Source of the DNA: Vulcanimicrobiota bacterium
GTDB lineage: Bacteria > Eremiobacterota > Eremiobacteria > Baltobacterales > Baltobacteraceae
Direction of reading: 5' to 3'
Length of the DNA stretch: 5,035 nt
NCBI GenBank assembly: GCA_028287545.1
Contig: JAQBPL010000274.1
Span: forward strand, 1 to 5,035
How positions within the stretch are numbered: position 1 is the stretch's first letter; the number at the start of each line of letters is the position of its first letter. A model generated the notes under the pieces. That model was not told where the DNA came from, ran no database searches, and saw only the letters and a list, made by a program, of their open reading frames with translations. Of this stretch, positions 1-5,035 are shown in pieces. The position numbers were made by a program, and so were the translations under genes.

Positions 1-1
1 C

Positions 2-91
2 TCCGAGATCTTCTGGAAATTGTTCTCCACGACGGGATCGATCAACGCGTACCTGATGTACCGGCACTTGCATCCTACGCCCGCGGCCTGA
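2..91 (+). CDS. YqzL-family small protein, C-terminal part (5' end outside window)
   Basis: The open frame enters from the left edge and ends at TGA 89-91, giving 29 visible residues. They read FWKLFSTTGSINAYLMY followed by RHLHPTPAA. The spacing of Phe-Trp, Phe, Thr-Gly, then Ala-Tyr-Leu and a second aromatic matches what I recall of the YqzL family, very short proteins of roughly 45-50 residues known from Bacillus and relatives. Their function is not established. The start codon lies outside the window, so length and ribosome binding site cannot be judged. The next gene, pheS, starts about 100 bases downstream on the same strand, with a hairpin between them, so co-transcription is uncertain. 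The assignment rests on motif memory over a short stretch. A different protein that merely ends this way is possible, but the match is dense enough that I think a real gene ends here. Confidence 0.68.
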   Translation, partial: SEIFWKLFSTTGSINAYLMYRHLHPTPAA

Positions 92-195
92 CGCGGGCGG
101 CTCCGCCGCCGACGCCGGGGAGCGAAAACACCGGACAACCGGAAAGACGTTTGCTAGACGCCCGGTCCAAAGGATCGGGCGTTCGCATTTGAAGT
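92..195. other. Intergenic region before pheS
   Basis: This gap of about 100 bases holds two hairpins. The smaller, 96-110, is a GGCGGC/GCCGCC stem of 6 bp with a TCC loop and no T-run after it. The larger, at 157-183, is listed separately. I see no convincing -35/-10 pair; TTGCTA at 151-156 has no partner at the right distance. The conserved T-box sequence found before pheS in many Bacillota is absent. There is no Phe-rich leader peptide within the gap. Confidence 0.5.
157..183 (+). promoter_or_regulatory. Strong stem-loop just upstream of pheS (terminator or leader hairpin)
   Basis: Bases 157-168 pair with 172-183 around an AAA loop. All 12 positions pair, two of them as G-U (165 with 175, 157 with 183), and the 7-bp core ACGCCCG/CGGGCGT is perfect. 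The following bases 182-190 are only moderately T-rich (TTCGCATTT), so it is a weak rho-independent terminator at best. The stem ends 12 bases before ATG 196 and would cover the only purine-rich stretch (GGATCGGG, 172-179) upstream of that start. It could end the upstream gene's transcript, or act as a leader structure for pheS. The sequence does not decide between these. Confidence 0.5.
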
Positions 196-1245
196 ATGAC
201 GACGACTGGGATGACTGAACTCGAAACGAACCTCGCCTCGCTGACCGCGCGTTTTGACGCCGCGGTCGCAAACGCGTCCGACGGACGCGCCCTCGACGAG
301 GTCCGCGTCGCGTTTCTCGGCCGCAGCGGCGAGGTCACCGGCGTGCGCCGCGGGATCGGAAACCTGCCGCCCGCGGAACGGCCCGGCGCCGGCAAGGTGA
401 TCAACGCCGCGGTCGAGGCGATGGAAGCGAAGCTGGCGGAAGCGGCGGCCGGCGTCGGTCGCGCTGCCTTGGAACGATCGCTGGGCGACACGATCGACGT
501 GACCTTCCCGGGGCCACCCGCCGCGATCGGCGCACTGCATCCGGTGCGCCAGATCGCTATCGACGTCGCGCGCTACTTCACCCGGCACGGTTTCGCCGTC
601 GTGCTCGGGCCCGAGGTCGAGACCGACGCGAACAATTTCGACGCGCTCAACATCCCGCCCGACCATCCGGCGCGCGAAGGGCTCGACTCGTTCTACCTGC
701 GCCCCGATCTGCTGCTGCGCACGCACACCTCACCGATGCAAGTGCGTTCGATGCGCCAGCACGGTCCGCCGATCGCGATTATCGTTCCGGGCAAGGCGTA
801 CCGCCGCGACGCGGTCGACGCGCGTCATCTGTATATGTTCCACCAGGTCGAAGGGTTGATGGTCGGCCGCGGGATCCACTTCGGCCACCTCAAAGGGATG
901 CTGGTCGGGATGTGCCGCGAGCTGTTCGGACCGAGCGCCGACGTCCGGTTCCGCCCGTCGTTCTTCCCGTTCACCGAACCTTCGGCGGAGATTGACGTGA
1001 AGTGCCCGGCGTGTGAAGGCCGCGGCGGGGACTGCCGGACCTGCGGGGGGAGCGGGTGGATCGAGATCGGCGGTTCGGGGATGGTGCATCCGAACGTGCT
1101 GCGGTCGGTCGGCTACGACCCCGACGAAGTTGCGGGCTGGGCGTTCGGCTGCGGTCTCGAACGCATCGCGATGAAGCGCTACGACATCGACGACATCCGC
1201 GCATTCGTCGAAAACCAACCCGGCTTCGCGGAGGGGCTGTCCTAA
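196..1245 (+). CDS. pheS: Phenylalanine--tRNA ligase alpha subunit
   Basis: Catalytic subunit of the cytoplasmic (alpha-beta)2 class II synthetase that activates phenylalanine with ATP and transfers it to tRNA-Phe. The 349 residues cover the full family length. An N-terminal coiled-coil arm (about 6-95) is followed by the catalytic core. Motif 1 lies around LHPVRQIA and GPEVETDANNFDALNIP (114-155). The HTSPMQVRSM segment is at 177-186, motif 2 is PGKAYRRD...MFHQVEG (198-220), FFPFTEPSAEIDV is at 256-268, and motif 3 is GWAFGCGLERIAM (314-326). The Phe-pocket Ala in AFG is kept. A four-Cys insert (C270, C273, C280, C283) resembles that of Bacillota PheS and is absent in E. coli. Motif 2 has Arg210 where Thr or Ser is usual before the His. 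In-frame TGA 190-192 limits the start to ATG 196 or ATG 211. Neither has a clear Shine-Dalgarno; 211 agrees slightly better with the E. coli N-terminus. Confidence 0.97.
   Translation: MTTTGMTELETNLASLTARFDAAVANASDGRALDEVRVAFLGRSGEVTGVRRGIGNLPPAERPGAGKVINAAVEAMEAKLAEAAAGVGRAALERSLGDTIDVTFPGPPAAIGALHPVRQIAIDVARYFTRHGFAVVLGPEVETDANNFDALNIPPDHPAREGLDSFYLRPDLLLRTHTSPMQVRSMRQHGPPIAIIVPGKAYRRDAVDARHLYMFHQVEGLMVGRGIHFGHLKGMLVGMCRELFGPSADVRFRPSFFPFTEPSAEIDVKCPACEGRGGDCRTCGGSGWIEIGGSGMVHPNVLRSVGYDPDEVAGWAFGCGLERIAMKRYDIDDIRAFVENQPGFAEGLS
1230..1236 (+). promoter_or_regulatory. Ribosome binding site of pheT
   Basis: GGAGGGG lies inside the last codons of pheS, 10 bases before ATG 1247. It is the clearest Shine-Dalgarno in the window. 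It fixes the pheT start and shows that this genome uses Shine-Dalgarno initiation, which makes its absence before pheS and cvpA more noticeable. Confidence 0.8.
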
Positions 1246-1246
1246 C

Positions 1247-3592
1247 ATGCGCGTCCCTATCGGTTGGCTGCGCGACTATGTCACGCTGCCTGAAAATACG
1301 GAAGAAATCGTCGCACGCTTGGCGGCGCTGGGGTTTCCGGTCGATGAGGTCATCGAACGGCCGAAGCTGACCAACGTCGTGGCGGGGCGGATCGCGAAGA
1401 TCGAGCCGCATCCCAATGCCGATCGCCTGCTGCTGTGCACCATCGACACCGCGGAGTCGCAGCAGCTGCTCATCGCGACCGCGGCGACGAACGTGGCGGA
1501 GGGACAGATCGTCCCGGTCGCGCGCATCGGCGCGCAGCTTGCCGGCGGGCTCACCATCGCACCGCGCAAGATGCGCGGCGTCGACTCGCAAGGGATGCTG
1601 TGCTCCGCTGAGGAGCTCGGCCTGCCGGGCGACTGGTTCGAAGACGGCATCATGCAGCTCGACTACGCGATGGACCCGGGCACCGACGTGATCGAGCGCT
1701 TCCGCCTCATGGATCCGGTGCTCGAAGTCGACGTCACGCCGAACCGTCCCGACGCGCTCTCGATGATAGGCCTCGCGCGTGAACTCGCGGCGTCGTTCGG
1801 AACCGAACTGCACGAACCGGGGATGCTCGTGAAATACGAGGACGGACCCGAAGACCTGCGCCTGACGATCGAGACGATCGACTGCAAGCGGTTCGTCTTT
1901 CAGCGGATCCACGGGCTGCGCGTGCGCCCGGCGCACGCCTGGATGCGCGTGCGTTTGGCGCTGGCCGGACAGCGGCCGATCAACAACGTCGTCGACGTCT
2001 CGAACTTCGTGATGCTCGAGATGGGCCAGCCGCTGCACTTCTTCGACTTCGAGAAGGTCGCCGGCGGCCATCTGATCGTGCGCGACGCGCGCGACGGCGA
2101 GACGTTCACCACGCTCGACGATCAAGAACGCACCCTCGATCCGCGCATGATCGTGATCGCCGACGAGGAGGGGCCGACCTCGCTCGCGGGGATCATGGGC
2201 GGCCTGCGCAGCGAGGTCTCCGAGACGACGACCGACGTGCTGATCGAGGCGGCCAACTGGACGGGGCCACGCATCCGGCGCGCGAGCGTCGCGCTCAAAC
2301 TGCGCACCGAGGCGTCGGCCCGCTTCGAAAAGTCGCTCCCGCTCGCGCTCGCCGACATCGGTGCGGCGCGCGCGGCGCGCCTGCTGGAACAAGAAGGCGG
2401 CGGGGTTCGCATGCCGCGCTCCGGCGGCCGCGGCGTCCCCGATCCGACGCCGGTACTGCTGCGTGCCGGCGAAGTGGAACGCCTGCTCGGCTTCGCCGTC
2501 TCCGACGACGAGATCGAGCGCGGCCTCACCGCGCTCGGCTTCGGCGTGAAGCGCACCGGCGACGGCTTCTCCGTGACCGCGCCGTACTGGCGCAACGACA
2601 TCGCGATGTCCGCCGACTTGGTCGAAGAGATCGCGCGTGTGGTCGGCTACGATCGCGTGCAGGCCGTGACGCCGACCGTCGCGCCGCAGGACCTCGAGAG
2701 CGCGGAGTTCGACCGCGAGACGCAGCTGGCGACGACCATGGCCGGGCTCGGCTACACCGAGGCGATCTCGCTCTCGCTCCAGCCCGCCGCGGTCGCCAAC
2801 ACCTGGCGGAGCAACGGTATCGCCGTCGACGACGTTGTCGAGATCGTGAACCCGCTCAGCGAGGACCAGCGGTACATGCGCTTCTCCCTCGCCCCGGCGC
2901 TGCTGGAGTTCGCGGCGCGCGACCGCGCGGTGCGCCCGTATCGCATGTTCGAACTGGGGCACGTCTTCGCGGACGCGCAACCGGTGCCGCGCGAGACCGT
3001 GCAGCTGACCGCGCTCCACGCCGGCGGCGAGAGCGCGTTCGGCCGGCTGAAATCCGACGTGCTCGCGCTCGTGCGGCGCGCGACGGGCGTCGACGCGCTC
3101 GTCGAACGCGGAACGTTCCCCTCGCTCCATCCGGGCAAGACGGCCGTCCTGCGCGTCGGCGAGGCGATCGTCGGATACGTCGGCGTGGTCGACCCGCGCT
3201 TGGCGCACGTCTACGACGTCGCCGACACGACGGCGCTCGCGACGCTGTTCGTCGAGGCGCTCCCGCCGCGCACGGTGCCGCACTACGTCGCGCCCTCGAA
3301 GTTCCCGCCGCTCGACCGCGACCTCGCCGTGATCGTTCCGCTCGACGTGCTCGCGGGCGACCTCATCGCCGCCGCGAAGAGCGAACCGCTTGTGCGCAGC
3401 GCGACGGTATTCGACGAGTATCGCGGCCCGCAGGTCGGCGAGGGCAAGAAGTCGCTGGCGTTGCGCATCGTGCTGCAGAGCAGCGATGCGACGCTGACCG
3501 ACGAAGATGCCGACGCGGCTATGGCACGGATCATCGCGACGCTGCGCGAACGTTTCGGCGCCGTACCGCGCGGCGCGGCTGCTACCGCGTAA
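1247..3592 (+). CDS. pheT: Phenylalanine--tRNA ligase beta subunit
   Basis: Large subunit of phenylalanyl-tRNA synthetase. It partners PheS, binds tRNA and hydrolyses mischarged Tyr-tRNA-Phe. The 781 residues match the usual bacterial length and carry every domain. The start MRVPIGWLRDYV is typical. An EMAP-like tRNA-binding OB fold follows (about 42-150, with HPNADRL at 55-61 and GVDSQGMLCSAEELG at 111-125). DVTPNRPDALS (162-172) leads into the B3/B4 editing domain (about 205-385), with NNVVDVSNFVMLEMGQPLHFFD at its heart, GIMGG (315-319), EAANW (334-338) and RTEASARFEK (353-362). The B5 domain is about 400-475, the catalytic-like core about 485-675, and the C-terminal FDX-ACB anticodon-binding domain (from FPPLDRDLAV, 686-695) ends near 775. 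The editing-site segments look intact, so proofreading is expected. It starts one base after the pheS stop and is surely co-transcribed with pheS. Confidence 0.97.
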   Translation: MRVPIGWLRDYVTLPENTEEIVARLAALGFPVDEVIERPKLTNVVAGRIAKIEPHPNADRLLLCTIDTAESQQLLIATAATNVAEGQIVPVARIGAQLAGGLTIAPRKMRGVDSQGMLCSAEELGLPGDWFEDGIMQLDYAMDPGTDVIERFRLMDPVLEVDVTPNRPDALSMIGLARELAASFGTELHEPGMLVKYEDGPEDLRLTIETIDCKRFVFQRIHGLRVRPAHAWMRVRLALAGQRPINNVVDVSNFVMLEMGQPLHFFDFEKVAGGHLIVRDARDGETFTTLDDQERTLDPRMIVIADEEGPTSLAGIMGGLRSEVSETTTDVLIEAANWTGPRIRRASVALKLRTEASARFEKSLPLALADIGAARAARLLEQEGGGVRMPRSGGRGVPDPTPVLLRAGEVERLLGFAVSDDEIERGLTALGFGVKRTGDGFSVTAPYWRNDIAMSADLVEEIARVVGYDRVQAVTPTVAPQDLESAEFDRETQLATTMAGLGYTEAISLSLQPAAVANTWRSNGIAVDDVVEIVNPLSEDQRYMRFSLAPALLEFAARDRAVRPYRMFELGHVFADAQPVPRETVQLTALHAGGESAFGRLKSDVLALVRRATGVDALVERGTFPSLHPGKTAVLRVGEAIVGYVGVVDPRLAHVYDVADTTALATLFVEALPPRTVPHYVAPSKFPPLDRDLAVIVPLDVLAGDLIAAAKSEPLVRSATVFDEYRGPQVGEGKKSLALRIVLQSSDATLTDEDADAAMARIIATLRERFGAVPRGAAATA

Positions 3593-3594
3593 GC

Positions 3595-4125
3595 ATGACC
3601 TGGCCCGATCTCGTCATCGTCGTCATCGCGCTGATCCTGGCGTACAAGGGATGGCGGCGCGGTTTCGTCACGGAGATCGGCGGCTTCATCGCGCTCGCCG
3701 CGGCGGTGTGGGCCGCGATTTTCTATCCCGGCACGCTCGACGGGCTGATGACCCGCTACTTCAACCTCGGCGGCGGGTCGGCGCACGTCGTCGGGATGAT
3801 CGTGTTCGCGATCCTGGTGTACGTCGCGCTCATGGTGCTCTCGTCGGTTCTCTCGCGCATCGCGAAGCTTCCGGTGATCGGCATCGGCAACGCGGCCGGC
3901 GGCGCCGCCGTAGGCGTCGCGAAGGCGCTGCTCGGCACGTGGGCCGTGCTCTACGTGCTGCTCTTCTTTCCGCTCTCGACGGACTTCCGCACCGACCTGC
4001 ACCGCTCTTCAGGCGTCGAGCTGGTCGCCCAATACAACCCGACCGTCGACGCGTTCATCCGCGACACGCTCCCCTGGTTCGTACGGCCGCTCGCCAAACC
4101 GTTCTTCGACCGCCACCACATCTAG
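3595..4125 (+). CDS. CvpA-family integral membrane protein
   Basis: A 176-residue inner-membrane protein with four predicted helices: about 4-17, 26-45, 63-87 and 100-126. The family signature is visible in two places. One is the first loop, YKGWRRGFVTEIGGFIAL, where Lys, Gly, Arg-Gly-Phe and Glu follow helix 1. The other is KLPVIGIGNAAGGAAVGVAK (91-110) before helix 4. The length is usual for CvpA (colicin V production protein), whose members are linked to envelope homeostasis and purF neighbourhoods in Gammaproteobacteria; the molecular role is unclear. ATG 3595 is two bases after the pheT stop and lacks a visible Shine-Dalgarno, which suggests translational coupling to pheT. In Bacillota cvpA also lies just downstream of pheST, usually with zapA between. 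zapA is missing here. The hydrophilic tail (about 127-176) ends in RHHI and its function is unknown. Confidence 0.87.
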   Translation: MTWPDLVIVVIALILAYKGWRRGFVTEIGGFIALAAAVWAAIFYPGTLDGLMTRYFNLGGGSAHVVGMIVFAILVYVALMVLSSVLSRIAKLPVIGIGNAAGGAAVGVAKALLGTWAVLYVLLFFPLSTDFRTDLHRSSGVELVAQYNPTVDAFIRDTLPWFVRPLAKPFFDRHHI

Positions 4126-4136
4126 CGTCCAGAACG

Positions 4137-4166
4137 GGCCTTGGCAAGGAGACACCAGGCCTTGCC
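4137..4166. repeat. Nested inverted and direct repeats upstream of tetR (candidate operator or terminator)
   Basis: GGCAAGG (4143-4149) is the exact reverse complement of CCTTGCC (4160-4166), a 7-bp stem with a 10-base loop. CCTTG-G-CAAGG (4139-4149) is itself a tight palindrome. GGCCTTG occurs twice as a direct repeat, at 4137-4143 and 4158-4164, 21 bases apart. A second, mutually exclusive hairpin is possible (4137-4144 with 4155-4161, one bulge). TetR proteins usually bind such palindromes near their own start, so an autoregulatory operator is plausible. The hairpin could instead mark the end of the cvpA transcript, but no T-run follows. Confidence 0.45.
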
Positions 4167-4176
4167 GCATACGTCT

Positions 4177-4180
4177 GGAG
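4177..4180 (+). promoter_or_regulatory. Ribosome binding site deciding the tetR start
   Basis: GGAG lies five bases before ATG 4186. The frame remains open upstream to a TTG at 4141, but that codon sits inside the inverted repeat, so ATG 4186 is the better start. Confidence 0.6.
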
Positions 4181-4185
4181 CGGTA

Positions 4186-4845
4186 ATGGCGAGCACCAAG
4201 CCTGCGGGTGGACGGCTGTACGGCGGTCTCTCGGCGCCCGAGCGGCGGGCGGAACGGCGCGCCCGGTTCATGCGGGTCGGGCTCGAACTCTTCGGGACGG
4301 TCGGCTTTCAGAAGACGACGATCCCGCATCTGTGCAGTGCCGCCGGCGTAACCGCGCGGCATTTCTACGACGAGTTCGACTCGCGCGAGGCGCTGCTGCG
4401 CGCGCTCTACGACGAGATCGCCGACGAGATGCAGCAGCGGGTGATCCACGTGCTGCGCGAACCGTTCCCCGACGTGCGCGAACGCATCCGAGCGAGCAAC
4501 GCCGCGTACTTCACGTACCTCACCGACGACCCGCGGCTGGCGCGGATCTACGCGCTCGAAGCGATCGGCGTCAGCGCCGAACTCGAACTGCACCGGCGCG
4601 CGAAGCGCGAGTCGCTCGTCAAGACGCTGACCCGCGCGACGCAGCGGCTCGAAGCGGGCGGCGTCCCGCCTGTCGTCGACCCGCGCCTGTTCAGCGCCGC
4701 GCTCGCCGGCGGCGCGCACGACCTCCTGCTCGAATGGGTCCTGGCCGCGCGCCCGCCCTCGGTCGAGAAGATGGCCGACACGATCACGACGATCTGGATC
4801 AACACCCTCAAACTCGACGACGCCGGCCGCCTCGCGTTGATCTAG
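4186..4845 (+). CDS. TetR/AcrR-family transcriptional regulator
   Basis: A 219-residue DNA-binding regulator, normally a homodimer that leaves its operator when a small ligand binds. After a basic N-terminal arm of about 18 residues comes the TetR_N domain. Helix 1 is about 19-38 (ERRAERRARFMRVGLELF). GTVGFQKTTIPHLCSAAGVT (37-56) holds the first part of the helix-turn-helix, and recognition helix 3 includes TARHFYDEF (56-64), followed by DSREALLRALYDEI (65-78). The C-terminal ligand and dimer domain (about 85-219) is helical and not assignable to a specific ligand; its LLEWVLA (181-187) and late WINTLKL pattern is common in the family. The gene has its own Shine-Dalgarno and a 60-base gap from cvpA, with inverted repeats that may be its operator. 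It converges on an acyl-CoA dehydrogenase gene. Regulation of acyl-CoA or lipid metabolism is possible but unproven. Confidence 0.92.
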   Translation: MASTKPAGGRLYGGLSAPERRAERRARFMRVGLELFGTVGFQKTTIPHLCSAAGVTARHFYDEFDSREALLRALYDEIADEMQQRVIHVLREPFPDVRERIRASNAAYFTYLTDDPRLARIYALEAIGVSAELELHRRAKRESLVKTLTRATQRLEAGGVPPVVDPRLFSAALAGGAHDLLLEWVLAARPPSVEKMADTITTIWINTLKLDDAGRLALI

Positions 4846-4863
4846 CGGCCCTGTCATTACGAG

Positions 4864-4889
4864 CCGTCCTGCGCGTCAGGCGTGGACGG
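4864..4889. terminator. Weak hairpin between convergent tetR and acyl-CoA dehydrogenase genes
   Basis: CCGTCC (4864-4869) pairs with GGACGG (4884-4889), 6 bp with a 14-base loop that spans the stop codon of the minus-strand gene. No T-run follows on either strand. Its position between convergent genes suits a shared terminator, but the structure alone is weak. Confidence 0.2.
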
Positions 4890-5035
4890 GTTCGCGTTCC
4901 GAAACGGCGGCGGTGGCGATGAAGCGGTTGAGGTGGAAGGTCGTGTCGCCGAGGAGGCGTTCGACCATCGTCATCCGCTTGAAGTAGTGGCCGACCTTGT
5001 ACTCTTCGCTCATGCCGATCCCGCCGTGGATCTGG
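4876..5035 (-). CDS. Acyl-CoA dehydrogenase, C-terminal end (5' part outside window)
   Basis: Reading leftward from the right edge, 52 residues end at TGA (4878-4876). They begin QIHGGIGMSEEYKVGHYFKR, continue MTMVERLLGDTTFHLNRFIA and end in SEREPVHA. The Gln-x-x-Gly-Gly-x-Gly stretch followed by an acidic residue and Tyr is the conserved C-terminal segment of acyl-CoA dehydrogenases, where the backbone contacts the FAD of the neighbouring subunit. These flavoenzymes oxidise acyl-CoA to trans-2-enoyl-CoA in beta-oxidation-like pathways. The GHYFKR-x8-GD-x3-HL pattern recalls the small-subunit type of heteromeric enzymes (for example PimD-like proteins), which often lie beside a large-subunit gene. 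The catalytic Glu region and the substrate pocket are outside the window, so substrate and exact subfamily are open. It converges with the TetR gene across a 30-base gap. Confidence 0.88.
   Translation of the reverse strand, partial: QIHGGIGMSEEYKVGHYFKRMTMVERLLGDTTFHLNRFIATAAVSEREPVHA

Larger units (their letters stand above)
4126..4185. other. Intergenic region between cvpA and tetR
   Basis: Sixty bases with nested repeats (listed separately) and the tetR ribosome binding site. TTGGCA at 4141-4146 resembles a -35 box, but the only -10-like candidate (CATACG, 4168-4173) is 21 bases away and poor, so no promoter is called. Confidence 0.45.

Noticed and set aside
1..192. Alternative frame through the yqzL tail and the pre-pheS gap, and a possible Phe leader peptide
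   Set aside because: The frame ending at 190-192 has low-complexity composition and no motif. The Phe codons near 11-25 belong to the YqzL-like protein and lie far from the hairpin, so they do not form an attenuation leader.
92..195. T-box riboswitch before pheS
   Set aside because: The conserved T-box sequence and the long stem I are absent, and the gap is too short.
971..3283. Very long minus-strand open frame (770 codons) opposite pheS and pheT
   Set aside because: It covers unmistakable pheS and pheT coding sequence. Its product is dominated by Arg, Asp, Ala, Val and His, as expected from the antisense of high-GC genes, and has no recognisable domain.
4141..4173. Sigma-70-like promoter TTGGCA ... 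CATACG before tetR
   Set aside because: Spacing of 21 bases and only three matches in the -10 box; not better than chance.
4141..4185. TTG 4141 as the tetR start, adding 15 residues
   Set aside because: It lies within the inverted repeat and has no suitable ribosome binding site, whereas ATG 4186 has GGAG at five bases.
3507..4922. Long plus-strand open frame spanning the end of pheT, cvpA and tetR in another frame
   Set aside because: An Arg/Ala-rich shadow of three well-supported genes; no domain and no reason for expression.

Overview
This is an ordinary chromosomal segment of a high-GC bacterium. Codons end mostly in G or C, and long antisense open frames run opposite the real genes, which is typical of such DNA. 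No taxon can be named from the window alone. The mix of a YqzL-like small protein, a pheS-pheT-cvpA string (reminiscent of the pheST-zapA-cvpA order in Bacillota) and a Cys-containing PheS fits a high-GC Terrabacteria-type lineage, such as Eremiobacterota or a relative. That placement is inference.

Layout, left to right. The window opens in the tail of a small plus-strand gene (2-91) whose visible residues match the YqzL family. A gene-free stretch of about 100 bases follows. It contains a 12-bp hairpin with a three-base loop just before the next gene. pheS (196-1245) and pheT (1247-3592) encode the alpha and beta subunits of phenylalanyl-tRNA synthetase. They are one base apart, and pheT has a strong Shine-Dalgarno sequence inside the end of pheS. 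A CvpA-family membrane protein (3595-4125) begins two bases after pheT, so the three genes are very probably one operon. A 60-base gap with nested inverted repeats separates cvpA from a TetR-family regulator (4186-4845). The last gene, on the minus strand and running off the right edge, is the C-terminal end of an acyl-CoA dehydrogenase (4876-5035), convergent with the regulator.

The left part is housekeeping: charging tRNA-Phe, with synthesis, editing and tRNA-binding domains all present. The right part is the edge of what may be a lipid or acyl-CoA degradation neighbourhood, with the TetR protein a candidate local regulator. I found no CRISPR array, mobile element, tRNA or rRNA gene, and no convincing previously undescribed system. 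The points most worth a second look are the pre-pheS hairpin, the repeats before tetR, the small YqzL-like gene and a substitution in PheS motif 2.
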